Below, one piece after another: positions 1 through 8,069 of a DNA stretch of 52,872 bases. A model generated the notes under the pieces. It saw nothing but the letters and a program-made list of their open reading frames with translations. It did no database searches and was not told the DNA's origin. The stretch is from Myxococcus sp. CA023. GTDB lineage: Bacteria; Myxococcota; Myxococcia; Myxococcales; Myxococcaceae. The stretch's first letter is position 1; each line of letters starts with the position of its first letter. Where the stretch lies: positions 1 through 52,872 of the forward strand of contig NZ_JAAEAH010000069.1 in NCBI RefSeq assembly GCF_010998615.1, given 5' to 3'. The position numbers and the translations under genes were made by a program.

Positions 1-41
1 CTCCCTCCCCCTCAACAGGGCCCCCATCCCTCTTATGCGTT
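1..41. repeat. Right end of dispersed repeat R (partial)
   Basis: The first 33 bases match the right end of the repeat copy that ends near 9679, and the first 20 bases are identical to the last 20 bases of the window. After one differing base, another 7 bases (atgcgtt, 35-41) are shared with the 9.67-kb copy, so the repeat end may lie at 41. It runs directly into the coding sequence of an acyl-CoA dehydrogenase tail. Only the right edge is visible here. Confidence 0.75.
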
Positions 42-108
42 CTACGAGGGCACCAGCGAGGTGCAGCGGATGGTGATTGCCCGCGAGACGTTCAAGCTGC
101 TGGGCTGA
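34..108 (+). pseudogene. Acyl-CoA dehydrogenase, C-terminal fragment
   Basis: The frame ending at the TGA at 106-108 reads YAFYEGTSEVQRMVIARETF followed by KLLG. The YEGTSEVQRxVIAR signature is the hallmark C-terminal helix of FAD-dependent acyl-CoA dehydrogenases, which oxidise acyl-CoA in fatty-acid or amino-acid breakdown. Only about 25 residues are visible. The sequence upstream belongs to repeat R, so the gene is either interrupted by R or the contig simply starts in R at a mis-join. The frame stays open to the window edge, so neither case can be excluded. A strong hairpin follows the stop. Confidence 0.8.
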
Positions 109-117
109 AGTCCTGCA

Positions 118-146
118 CCTGGCCGCGCAACGTGTGCGCGGCCAGG
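118..146. terminator. Bidirectional hairpin terminator
   Basis: An 11-bp perfect stem (118-128 with 136-146; core CTGGCCGCGC / GCGCGGCCAG) and a 7-nt loop lie between the stop of the acyl-CoA dehydrogenase (+, 108) and the stop of the small lipoprotein (-, 168). The position between convergent genes fits a shared terminator. There is no clear U-tract, as is usual at this GC content. Confidence 0.6.
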
Positions 147-167
147 GTGCCCTTACAGGGCTCCGTC

Positions 168-434
168 CTACTTGCAGGCGGACGCGTCGGGGTGGTGGCC
201 CCGGAGCTGCGTCAGGCCGTCGGTGCACGAGGCAGTGCAGGCCCTGGCCGTCTCGTCGCTCTTCCAGCAGGAACCGTCGGCGCCGAAGGTCGCTTCGGCG
301 GTGGCCTGAATCTCGGGGGTCGTGGCCTTGATGCAGGCCAGGTACTTCTTGCACTCGGCGCTCTGCTCCGAGTCATCGCTGCCACATGCCGTCAGTCCCA
401 ACACCGCAACCGCCAGGATCATCGACTTGAACAA
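168..434 (-). CDS. Small secreted lipoprotein, unknown function
   Basis: The 88-residue product has a lipoprotein signal peptide ending in the lipobox LTAC (Cys17), so it should be lipid-anchored. The mature part is acidic and contains five further cysteines, probably disulfide-bonded. I chose the TTG start at 434 because a GGAGG sits 4 nt upstream; the first ATG (422) is too far from it. I recognise no family. Many myxobacterial lipoproteins look like this. It converges on the acyl-CoA dehydrogenase tail and shares its terminator. Confidence 0.75.
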   Translation of the reverse strand: MFKSMILAVAVLGLTACGSDDSEQSAECKKYLACIKATTPEIQATAEATFGADGSCWKSDETARACTASCTDGLTQLRGHHPDASACK

Positions 435-620
435 GGTTCCTCCGAATCAAAGGGGAATCTGTCGTCTACCTGACCGTGTGGGGTGAACTCAACCCTCCTT
501 GAAGTTAGAATGACCCGTCGCAGAGGAGCCTCCGCCGACACATCATCCACTTCCAAGGTAAGCGCATTGTCCGGGGCCAGGCCCGCGCGGTGAGCAGAGC
601 GTCCGTGACGGGGGCCTTGC

Positions 621-860
621 TCACCGGAGGACACGAGGCTGCATCAGCCCACCGGAGTCCAGGTGGAAGAGACACCTGAGCCGGCGCTGGAGGTCTTCGC
701 TCCAGGCCGGGGTTCCGGGCTCGTTCGTCTCCACGAAGACGTCGACCACCTCTACCTGGTCGGGGCGGGGACGCACCCCGGAGCAGGACTGCCCGCGGTG
801 CTGTGCTCCGCCAGGATCGTCGACACAGTCATTCAGCAAGCCTTCGGCGACGCCTGAGAA
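621..860 (-). pseudogene. Possible degenerate coding remnant in the 435-935 gap
   Basis: The 500-bp stretch between the small lipoprotein and the next gene has no complete gene. On the minus strand one frame reads VEVVDVFVETNEPGTPAWSE and continues into a Leu/Arg-rich tail ending at 621, with third-position GC typical of real genes here. It lacks a credible start and I cannot assign a family. It is probably the 3' end of a decayed gene. The rest of the gap shows nothing recognisable. Confidence 0.25.
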
Positions 861-935
861 TGCAATCGTTTTCTTGAAGTGATGGCTGTGTTCGCCCATC
901 GTGAATCCGCTTCGACGTGCCTCGAGGAGGAGACG

Positions 936-1829
936 ATGAAGAGAACTCTATGGGTGTTGATGGGCATCCTGATCTTCATACCCATCAGGACCGATGCGCA
1001 GGTCGCCACACGTTGTGGAGACGATGACAAGCTTCTGCCGGATCAGGTGGTTGGCAGGAATGCATGGGCTCGCAAATGCGGATACATCGACGCCACGCGC
1101 GAATCGATGCTGAACTCCATCAGCTCATATCAAATCTTCAGCAACGGGTGCTTCAAATATCCTTGCGCGGGCCGCAATTCAAACTGCGCGAACTTCGTCC
1201 CGGCTTCGGCGTTCTCTCCCTGTGTCGCTGGCCTCATCAAGATCGGGACCTGCTACGCGGAGGCGCTGACGCCAGCGCGAGCTGAGGTTGTGCAGGCCTG
1301 CGGTCCGCCGGACCCTCACGAGCAAGCCGCCGGCGAGACGGCTCAGGGTCCGGGCCTCGTGAAATGGCCTGTTGAGCTGGGCGTCTGCGGGGACTTCATC
1401 TGCGGCGTGGGAGAAGACTCCCTCACGTGTCCCGAGGATTGTGGAGTTGCGGAGTACTGCGGGAATGGTGGGTGTGGCCTCTGGGAGAATGAAGCAACGT
1501 GTCCGGCGGACTGCCAGTGCGGAGACGGCATCTGCAGCGGCGACGAGAGCGTTGACCGCTGCCCGATGGATTGTGGCTGTCCCGCGCAGTGTGGAAATGG
1601 CGTCTGCAACAACAACGAGACCCCCTCTACCTGTCCCGCCGACTGCGGCACCCTCTGCGGAGATGGCGTCTGCAATGGCGGTGAGGACGCCTACACATGC
1701 TACCTGGACTGCGGAAGCTTCTGTGGCGATGGCATCTGTGGCTTGGGCGAAGACCGCTGGAGTTGCCCGAGCGATTGCGGGCGGCCTTGCGTTGGGAGGA
1801 TCTGTCCAGTGCCGGAGATTCCGCTGTAG
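936..1829 (+). CDS. Secreted Cys-rich repeat protein, Hint-less paralogue
   Basis: The 297-residue product has a signal peptide (1-22). An N-terminal domain (about 23-108) is shared with the two Hint proteins at 1891-2730 and 7205-8047: RC-x-DD, GRNAWARKCG, NGC-x2-YP and GTC are conserved. Where the paralogues have the Hint cysteine (GTC-VAG-C, GTC-VVG-C) this protein has GTC-YAE-A, so Ala110 replaces the catalytic residue and no Hint domain follows. Residues 151-290 instead hold six repeats of the form CGDGxCxxGEdxxxCPxDC, probably disulfide- or calcium-stabilised. The ATG at 936 follows a GAGGAGGAG ribosome site. It converges on the Hint gene, with a hairpin terminator between them. The role of the shared domain is unknown. 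Confidence 0.85.
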   Translation: MKRTLWVLMGILIFIPIRTDAQVATRCGDDDKLLPDQVVGRNAWARKCGYIDATRESMLNSISSYQIFSNGCFKYPCAGRNSNCANFVPASAFSPCVAGLIKIGTCYAEALTPARAEVVQACGPPDPHEQAAGETAQGPGLVKWPVELGVCGDFICGVGEDSLTCPEDCGVAEYCGNGGCGLWENEATCPADCQCGDGICSGDESVDRCPMDCGCPAQCGNGVCNNNETPSTCPADCGTLCGDGVCNGGEDAYTCYLDCGSFCGDGICGLGEDRWSCPSDCGRPCVGRICPVPEIPL

Positions 1830-1840
1830 GCTGAGGACAC

Positions 1841-1883
1841 GTCCCGGCCGGTCCACGGATGCGTTGTGTGGGCCGGCCGGGAC
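1841..1883. terminator. Bidirectional terminator between convergent paralogues
   Basis: A perfect 11-bp stem GTCCCGGCCGG / CCGGCCGGGAC (1841-1851 with 1873-1883) encloses a 21-nt loop that can pair further (CCAC with GTGTGG). It lies between the stop codons at 1829 (+) and 1891 (-). Confidence 0.65.
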
Positions 1884-1890
1884 ACTCGGC

Positions 1891-2730
1891 CTATAGACCG
1901 CTGACGTCCACGTCCTCGCGGATGGACAGACGATAGGCGTCCGCCGCCCACTCATTCTGGAAGCGCACGGACCCCGTCAGGAAGCCTTCCGCGCTCATCA
2001 CGTTCTCAGTCTTGTTGAGGCTCGCGGGCCGCACGTTCCACACCTGGCCCTTGAAGTTGAAGACGGTAACGCGAGACAGGATGAGGGTGAGGCCGTTCGA
2101 GCCCAGGAGCATGTCTCCCACCTTGAGGGTATGGGCCTTCACCATGGTGCCGTCGGCGAGGAGCATCGGGTGCTCGGACGTCACTTCGAGGTTGCGGCCG
2201 TCCGAGGACTGCAACAGGAAGATGTCCTCCTGCGTGTCTCCCGCCACGAACGAGCGAATGGCCTGGTCCCCGAAGGTCAGCGCGCCGAGCTGCGCGTCCG
2301 CGGTAAGCGCCGTCACGTGCGTCGTGCCCGCGGCGTAGGCGTCGGGCACCGGGAGTTGCCGGCCACCGAAGTCCACGCGCTGCGAGGGCGTGAAGCACCC
2401 CGCCACGCACGTCCCCAGTCGCGTCAGCCCGGCGATGCAGTTGGCGGATTCGTTGGCGGGGACGTGGAACCTGCACGACGAGCCCGCCGGGACGGCCGGG
2501 TACGAGTAGCAGCCGTTGGTGAACACCTGATACTCGGCGTACTCGTTCAGGTAGACCTCTCGCTCGGCGGTGATGAGGCCGCACTTGCGAGCCCACGCGT
2601 TGCGCCCGGCTGCCAGTTCCCGCGTGAGGAGCTGGTCGTCCTGGAAGCAGCGGGTCTCGAGCTGCGCGAAGGCGGTGCTGGACAAGGCTGCGGCGGTGAC
2701 TGCAATCGCAATCAGAAGGTTCTTCTTCAT
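1891..2730 (-). CDS. Secreted Hint-domain protein (self-cleaving, copy 1)
   Basis: The 279-residue product has a signal peptide cleaved near AFA-QL (residue 23) and the Cys-rich N-terminal domain (23-108) shared with its two paralogues. A Hint (hedgehog/intein) domain starts at Cys112. The junction Gly111-Cys112-Phe and the block-B motif TSEH (184-187) are the residues needed for the N-S acyl shift and backbone cleavage in this superfamily. The usual C-terminal His-Asn of splicing inteins is absent, so cleavage without splicing (hedgehog or bacterial-intein-like type) is the likely reaction, releasing or modifying the N-terminal domain. It starts 44 nt after the M4 protease stop on the same strand, so the two are probably co-transcribed. 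The substrate-side partner is unknown. Confidence 0.85.
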   Translation of the reverse strand: MKKNLLIAIAVTAAALSSTAFAQLETRCFQDDQLLTRELAAGRNAWARKCGLITAEREVYLNEYAEYQVFTNGCYSYPAVPAGSSCRFHVPANESANCIAGLTRLGTCVAGCFTPSQRVDFGGRQLPVPDAYAAGTTHVTALTADAQLGALTFGDQAIRSFVAGDTQEDIFLLQSSDGRNLEVTSEHPMLLADGTMVKAHTLKVGDMLLGSNGLTLILSRVTVFNFKGQVWNVRPASLNKTENVMSAEGFLTGSVRFQNEWAADAYRLSIREDVDVSGL

Positions 2731-2774
2731 GGTCGGTCCTTTGTTTGGCCTCTGGGAATGATGGGGCGCGGCGC

Positions 2775-4328
2775 TCACTGCACGCCCACGGCGCTCCAGG
2801 CATCGCGCACGGCGTTGACCGTGTCAGTGGGGTAGCGGTCCGCGGCGGCCTGGATGGTCAGGGCTCGGGCCTGGGCCATGGTGGTGTTGGCCGTGAAGTA
2901 GAACTGGTTCGCGTAGTAGAAGGTCTGCGCTGCGCGGTTCATCCCCACGCCTGACACGTTGATGGACGTCTTGTTCCGAGGGTGCGTGCCGCCCGTCACG
3001 AGCATCTTGAACGCGAGATTGGGGATGCCGGAGTTCCAGTGCACGCCGCCGTTGTCGGCAGTCCCGACGTAGCGCTCCGGGTAGAAGTCCCGGGAGGAGC
3101 CATCCCGGGTGGGGTTGTCCATGTAGCGGAGGGCGTCGCCCGACGTGCCCGGGGTCCAGATGTCCTCGCCAATCTTCCAGACGTCCGCGTCCACGGTGCC
3201 GCGCGCCCAGCTCTCGCAGATGGCCGCGGCGATGTCGGACAGGCTCTCGTTGAGGGCGCCGGACTCATTGCGGTACACGAGCCCGGAGTCGTACTGCGTG
3301 ACCGCGTGCGTGAACTCGTGGGAGACGACGTCCAGATCGCGCCCCAGCTCGCCCGAGTTGAAGTTGTCCCCGTCGCCGAAGACGATCTGCCGGCCATCCC
3401 AGAAGGCGTTGACGTAGCGGCTGCCGTAGTGGACGGTGCTGGTGATGGTCGCGCCAGCGTCATCGAAGGAATCCCGCCCGAAGATGGTCGAGTAGCAGCG
3501 GTACGTGGTGCCGACGTGGTCGTAGTTGTCGTCGATGTGGCCATCACCGGTGGCGGCGCCGCCCTCCTGGCGTCGCAGCGTGCCGGGGAGGTTGCTGCCG
3601 TTGCCCGCCGAGTGGATCCGCCGGTTCTGCGCGGCGTGGAACTGCGGATGAACGTCGAGGACGCGCCCCGTCGCGGCGTCCACATAGACGGTGTCGCGCG
3701 CGGGGGCGTCGTCACGCTCGCCCTCGCGGACGAGCTCATAGGCCAGGAAGAGTGAGCCCTGGGCATCCAGGAAGTACACCAACTGGGTGGTTCCCATCGG
3801 CTTCATGTCAGGCAATCCCTTGACGGCCGCCGCCATCGCCGCGTCGGGAGAGACGCGCGAAAGCGAGCTCGGAGCCTGGGCGCCCCTGGCGGAGCCGTTC
3901 ACCGCGAAGATCTGGCCGGACGTGTCGACATGGACGATGAGCTCTCCACCCACCACGCGCAGTCCCTCGCGCACCTGGTCATACCTGACGTGAGTCAGCC
4001 CCACCTCGTCCACGCGAGCGGAGCGGACGCGTAGCTCCTTGGGGCTCAGTCCGAACCGCGAGGCAACGCCTCCGAGCACGGGCCTGAGCGCCTGGTCCGC
4101 GGCGAGGGTGAGGTCCTGGCCGCGCAGCCCGGAGAGGGACTGCGGTGCGGAGATGGCCCCGAGCCGTCCCCGGATGATGGCGGAGCCATTGCTCAGCTCC
4201 ATGTTCGCCTGCCCCATTTCCGACACATCCGCGGAGCCCGGGCTCCCCGCGTCGGGCAACTCACCGCACGCGGAACCGAGGGCAACGAGGCACACTCTCG
4301 CCAGACTGCGAGTCCAGTTTGTCGTCAC
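2775..4328 (-). CDS. Thermolysin-like M4 metalloprotease
   Basis: The 517-residue exported zinc endopeptidase has a signal sequence with a possible lipidation cysteine at 21, an inhibitory propeptide (FTP/PepSY-type, about 50-235), and a catalytic domain carrying HEFTH (337-341) with the third zinc ligand in NESLSD (Glu361). The M4 C-terminal domain contains the HWNSG motif with the acid-base histidine. Length and order match M4 preproenzymes. The GTG at 4328 is chosen because GGGAGA lies just upstream and it gives a clean signal peptide; in-frame sequence further upstream is not signal-like. It is separated by two hairpins from the gene before it and followed closely by a Hint protein. Expected role: extracellular protein digestion during predation or development. 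Confidence 0.93.
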   Translation of the reverse strand: MTTNWTRSLARVCLVALGSACGELPDAGSPGSADVSEMGQANMELSNGSAIIRGRLGAISAPQSLSGLRGQDLTLAADQALRPVLGGVASRFGLSPKELRVRSARVDEVGLTHVRYDQVREGLRVVGGELIVHVDTSGQIFAVNGSARGAQAPSSLSRVSPDAAMAAAVKGLPDMKPMGTTQLVYFLDAQGSLFLAYELVREGERDDAPARDTVYVDAATGRVLDVHPQFHAAQNRRIHSAGNGSNLPGTLRRQEGGAATGDGHIDDNYDHVGTTYRCYSTIFGRDSFDDAGATITSTVHYGSRYVNAFWDGRQIVFGDGDNFNSGELGRDLDVVSHEFTHAVTQYDSGLVYRNESGALNESLSDIAAAICESWARGTVDADVWKIGEDIWTPGTSGDALRYMDNPTRDGSSRDFYPERYVGTADNGGVHWNSGIPNLAFKMLVTGGTHPRNKTSINVSGVGMNRAAQTFYYANQFYFTANTTMAQARALTIQAAADRYPTDTVNAVRDAWSAVGVQ

Positions 4329-4437
4329 GATGTTCTCCCTTGCTTCAGGTGGGGACTGCTCTGCTACGGCTCGAGGCCAGGACACACGAAGGGCGTGCCG
4401 TCCGAGACGGAAGACACCACCTGGCCTGAGTGGGGAT

Positions 4438-4485
4438 GCCGCCCGGACACAACGGGCGGCTGCTGCGCGAGCGGACAACGCTCGC
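4438..4485 (-). terminator. Tandem double-hairpin terminator
   Basis: Two perfect hairpins follow the stop at 4498 on the minus strand: GCGAGCG / CGCTCGC (4467-4485, 5-nt loop) and GCCGCCCG / CGGGCGGC (4438-4460, 7-nt loop). They separate the M1-protease transcription unit from the M4-protease unit. Confidence 0.6.
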
Positions 4486-4497
4486 AACCGGTTCTGC

Positions 4498-5337
4498 TCA
4501 GAGGTGCCGCGTCAGTCGCTGGACCTCTTCATACGAAGCGCCCGACTCATGAAGCCCCGCGAGCAGCGCTTCGCGTAGCAGGCTTCGAAGCTTCGGGTTG
4601 TCCAGCCGCCCGAAGGCGTCGACCGCGGCCTGCCGGTCGATCTGGGCCAGTTTGAAGAAGAGGTCGTACTTCTCACCCACGAGCCCCTTCTTGGCGACGT
4701 CCGACAAGGAAGGGTCGATGGGCGAGGTCGCGAGGGCGAGCATTGCCGCACGGGCCGAGTCGTCCTCCGGTGCGAGCGTGTGGAGCAGATCGATCATGGC
4801 CATGCGATCCAGCACTGTCTCCGGACGTTGCTCGGTGAATCGGGTGTCATCAGGAAGCGCGGAGAGGCTGCGGGTGTCGGCGAGCGCGTCCTGTAGCGCC
4901 GCGACATTTTCCGCCCCGTGATTCGCCAGCTCTTGGATGAAGGCTTCCTCTCGGAAGAAGACGTTGAAGCGGCCCTCCCGATAGCTGCGCGCGGCCTTCT
5001 GGATGGCATCCCGGCGCGTCTCCTCGATGCCGGTATCGGGCGCCGGTGGTGTCGCCGCCTCACCTGGAAGCGGTCGCGTGAGGGGACGCAGCTCGCGGCC
5101 TGGCGGCGCGCTGGTGGGCACCGTGGCCTTGGCGGTGATGCGAGCCGGCTCCCCGGCCAGGGCGCCGCTGGAGGCGCCGGGGCGCGGCGGCATGCCATCA
5201 TCGGGAGGCGGCGTTCCTGGCCGTCCTCGCATCAGCGCGGTGTAGAGCGCTGCCGCGGAAAGGATGACGAGAGCCACGGCGGGCGCTGCCCATCGGCCAG
5301 CAAACGCCTTGCGGCGGGGCTGAGCATTGCTTTGCAT
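4498..5337 (-). CDS. Membrane-anchored protein of unknown function
   Basis: The 279-residue product has a positively charged N-terminus, one transmembrane segment (about 17-36), a Pro/Ala/Gly-rich linker (37-100) and a predominantly helical C-terminal domain without cysteines or a recognisable motif. The topology implies a periplasmic domain tethered to the inner membrane. The start at 5337 has an AGGAG 6 nt upstream. It follows the M1-like peptidase gene by only 18 nt on the same strand, so it is probably its operon partner, perhaps an accessory or inhibitor; that role is inferred from position only. Confidence 0.7.
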   Translation of the reverse strand: MQSNAQPRRKAFAGRWAAPAVALVILSAAALYTALMRGRPGTPPPDDGMPPRPGASSGALAGEPARITAKATVPTSAPPGRELRPLTRPLPGEAATPPAPDTGIEETRRDAIQKAARSYREGRFNVFFREEAFIQELANHGAENVAALQDALADTRSLSALPDDTRFTEQRPETVLDRMAMIDLLHTLAPEDDSARAAMLALATSPIDPSLSDVAKKGLVGEKYDLFFKLAQIDRQAAVDAFGRLDNPKLRSLLREALLAGLHESGASYEEVQRLTRHL

Positions 5338-5355
5338 GAAGGCTCCTCGGATGGC

Positions 5356-7083
5356 CTAGAAGATCCAGTGTTGAGGGGGGGCTTCCAGGGGAGACAGGCT
5401 GGCATTGGCGTTCCAGCTCACGACCCGGTTCTCAGGGTCGACGCCAATCGATTTGACGTCTTCCTCGAACGGCACGGACACGGTGATGGTGCCCGTCGTG
5501 GGGTGCAGACCAAAGTCGATGGGCACGTCCAGCTCCTGGGTGTCGCCCTTCAGCCGGATCACCACCTTCGCCGGGTAGAGCTTCCCAGGTTGCAGGGCGG
5601 ACTGCGTCACGGTCAGGCTCAGCTCTCCGTTGGCTCGAACTGCATCCGTCTGGAAGGTGGGCCAATCGGCGTCTCCCGTGCCGTAGACCCAGGCCTGGAA
5701 GTAGTCGCCCAGGTCTTCTCCGGAGGCCTGCTCCAGCGCGCCTTGCAGCTCTGCCACGCTGCGCGCACGGGGGGGCCCGGACAAGAAGTCCGTGATGGCG
5801 CGGACGATGGTCTCCTGGCCGCCTGGCAGCAGGTCCTCGAGCTGAACGAAGAAGATCATGGAGCCGGTGCCATACGTCTCTCCCGCGAACGTCAGGAACG
5901 GCACCGGATTGTCAGACGTCCCCGGGTAGTACATCGCGGTGCGCGCCAGGCGATCCCAGTGCGCGCGTGTCTTGGCGGCATCCGCAGGCCACTTCGACAG
6001 CTCGTAGACGTAGGTGAGGTACTCGGCGATGCCTTCCTTCCAGGAGAAGTCCGTGGCATGCGCCATGGTGATGCGGTTGCCCGCCCACTGATGGATGATC
6101 TCATGCATGAGGACGTGACGCGTCATGTTCGCGTACTCCCTGTTGGGGAGGTCGGGCAGGGTGTCACGCAGGATGATGTTGGCGGGGTGTTCCATTCCCA
6201 GCCAATGCGTCGGCGCGCCTGCGATGCGCAGCTCCTGGCCATACGGAAGCGGTCCCAGGAGATTCTTGGCCCACCTCAGAAAGTCGGTCATCTCCGGCTT
6301 GGAGAGTGACCGGGCGAGCCGCCCACTCTGGGTTTCGAAGAAGATGAGCTTCGTTCCATCGACATTGAGCCACTCGGTGCGGTTCCAGCCAGGGTTCGAG
6401 GCGATGGCGAAGGCCGAGTAGGTGGGCGCCGGCGTCTGTAAGAGCTCACACCGCGTATGGGTTTGGCTCACCTGCGTCCGTTGTCCCGGGCACAGCGTGA
6501 GCTCGCCGCGGGCGTGGGTCACGTCGAGCACGAATCTCGCCTGGCTCGCGGGGGAGTCGTCGCACAACCCGAAACGATCACACTGCTCGACCCAGCCCAG
6601 CAGGTACGAGAACACCGTGTTGTCGCGAGCTTGCGTCCGGGTGAAGCCTACCGGTGTGAAGTCGTAGGTTTGCTCCGGGACGAGGAATCGGCCTTCGAGC
6701 ATGATTTGTCCCGCATAGAGCGAGGGGCCACAGATGCGGAGCGAGCCGCCATCCTGCTCGATATCGACGGGCGCTGCCCCGTTCCAGCGGAGGTCGCTGA
6801 TTCCCGTGGGGGCATCCAGGGTGACGCAATCCCCGCCCGGGGGCGCGACGTTGAGATTGAGCTTGGAGTGCGCCTCGCGCGTGCCGAGGTTGAAGGCGTA
6901 GTGGTACTCCTGAACGTCCGTTGGAATGTCGCCAGGCAGGACGATGCTGCCCCCTGAATCCTGGATCGGGACGAGGGCGTTCCTATCGCTATCGCAGCCC
7001 ACCACATTCATGAAGAGCGGGGCCACCACCAGGGTGACACGCAATCCGCGAGTCATGCAGGAAGGGAAGAGCGTCTGAGGCAC
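5356..7083 (-). CDS. M1-type zinc metallopeptidase lipoprotein
   Basis: The 575-residue product has a lipobox VVGC (Cys30), so it is probably anchored in the cell envelope. The catalytic site is HEIIH (327-331) with Glu350 as the third zinc ligand after exactly 18 intervening residues, the gluzincin M1 spacing. GMEHP at 296-300 sits where M1 aminopeptidases have their GxMEN exopeptidase motif and deviates from it, so aminopeptidase specificity is uncertain. I prefer the GTG at 7083, which has CTGGAG 7 nt upstream, to the ATG at 7056, which lacks a ribosome site. It heads a two-gene unit with the membrane protein at 4498-5337. Confidence 0.88.
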   Translation of the reverse strand: MPQTLFPSCMTRGLRVTLVVAPLFMNVVGCDSDRNALVPIQDSGGSIVLPGDIPTDVQEYHYAFNLGTREAHSKLNLNVAPPGGDCVTLDAPTGISDLRWNGAAPVDIEQDGGSLRICGPSLYAGQIMLEGRFLVPEQTYDFTPVGFTRTQARDNTVFSYLLGWVEQCDRFGLCDDSPASQARFVLDVTHARGELTLCPGQRTQVSQTHTRCELLQTPAPTYSAFAIASNPGWNRTEWLNVDGTKLIFFETQSGRLARSLSKPEMTDFLRWAKNLLGPLPYGQELRIAGAPTHWLGMEHPANIILRDTLPDLPNREYANMTRHVLMHEIIHQWAGNRITMAHATDFSWKEGIAEYLTYVYELSKWPADAAKTRAHWDRLARTAMYYPGTSDNPVPFLTFAGETYGTGSMIFFVQLEDLLPGGQETIVRAITDFLSGPPRARSVAELQGALEQASGEDLGDYFQAWVYGTGDADWPTFQTDAVRANGELSLTVTQSALQPGKLYPAKVVIRLKGDTQELDVPIDFGLHPTTGTITVSVPFEEDVKSIGVDPENRVVSWNANASLSPLEAPPQHWIF

Positions 7084-7154
7084 AGGTGTACTCCAGGAAA
7101 TGCGCCGGGTGGCGTGCGCCACGCCGGCGCGGAATGCATGCATGCAACCGTCTC

Positions 7155-7176
7155 GCCGTCAGGCGGCGCTGACGGC
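7155..7176 (-). terminator. Hairpin terminator after Hint gene 2
   Basis: A perfect 8-bp stem GCCGTCAG / CTGACGGC with a 6-nt loop lies about 30 nt beyond the stop at 7205 on the minus strand. A second GC-rich dyad sits near 7105-7125. Together they separate the Hint gene from the M1-peptidase gene. Confidence 0.55.
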
Positions 7177-7204
7177 GGACAGCATGCGATGAGAAGGGGA
7201 TGGG

Positions 7205-8047
7205 TCAGAGTCCGTCGACGTCGAGCGCTTCGCGAACCGTCAACCGGAAGTAGTCATTGGCCCACTCATTCTGGAAACGGACGGAGCCGGTCATCAGCCC
7301 CTCCACGTCCAGAACGTTCTCCATCTTGACCTTGCTCTGGGGCTTGACGTTCCAGACCTTGCCCGTGTAGCGGAAGACAGACACCTGGGTCAGATCGACC
7401 TTGCGGCCGTCGACCCGAAGCAGGGTGTCGCCCACCTTGAGCGTGTTGGCGCGGACCATGACGCCATCGCCGTTCACCATGGGGTGTTCGGACGTCACCT
7501 CCACCTTGTGGCCATCCGCCGTTTCGAGGACGAAGATGTCTTCCACGGTGTCGCCCGCCACATAGGATTGGATGGGCTGCTCGGCGAAATCCGGCCGCAA
7601 TAGGGTTGCATTCTGGGTGAGGGCCGTAACGGACGTGACGCCCCCTTGGGGTGCATCCTCGATGGGCCAATACCTATCGTCGAACCGAAGCTCTTCGCGG
7701 GCGGTATAGCATCCCACCACGCAGGTTCCGAGGAGCGCTGGCGTGAAGGTGAGGCAAGGCGCCGACTCGGTGAGAGGGACGCGGAAGGTACATGCAGTCC
7801 CGGTCGGGTGATTGGGGTACATGTGGCAACCATTGGCAAAGATGACGTAGTCGCCAAATGAGTTGTAGCCCGCTTCACGCCGGGTATCGATATAGCCGCA
7901 CTTTCGCGCCCAGGCGTTGCGGCCCTGGGCGTCGACTGGATTGATGATCTGGTCGTCGTTGAAGCATCGGGTCTCGACTTGCGCGAGAGCGGACGAAGAC
8001 GCTGATAGGAGAGCGACGAACACCAGATGCGCGAATTTGATTCTCAC
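7205..8047 (-). CDS. Secreted Hint-domain protein (self-cleaving, copy 2)
   Basis: The 280-residue paralogue of the 1891-2730 product has a signal peptide (1-23) and a Cys-rich N-terminal domain (24-109) with the shared GRNAWARKCG and NGC-x2-YP blocks. The Hint domain begins at Cys113 after Gly112, and TSEH is at 185-188. The C-terminus (GSVRFQNEW block) is conserved between the two copies and lacks the splicing His-Asn pair, pointing to cleavage rather than splicing. The GTG at 8047 gives a proper signal peptide and has AAAGGGG about 10 nt upstream; the ATG at 8110 would place 21 unrelated residues in front of it. A cUUCGg hairpin lies in the leader. Confidence 0.83.
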   Translation of the reverse strand: MRIKFAHLVFVALLSASSSALAQVETRCFNDDQIINPVDAQGRNAWARKCGYIDTRREAGYNSFGDYVIFANGCHMYPNHPTGTACTFRVPLTESAPCLTFTPALLGTCVVGCYTAREELRFDDRYWPIEDAPQGGVTSVTALTQNATLLRPDFAEQPIQSYVAGDTVEDIFVLETADGHKVEVTSEHPMVNGDGVMVRANTLKVGDTLLRVDGRKVDLTQVSVFRYTGKVWNVKPQSKVKMENVLDVEGLMTGSVRFQNEWANDYFRLTVREALDVDGL

Positions 8048-8069
8048 GTGAGCATCACCCCTTTGTGTA

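Noticed and set aside
4918..6309. 463-codon plus-strand frame opposite the M1 peptidase
   Set aside because: The composition is that of antisense frames in GC-rich DNA. The M1 zinc motif and lipobox are on the other strand.
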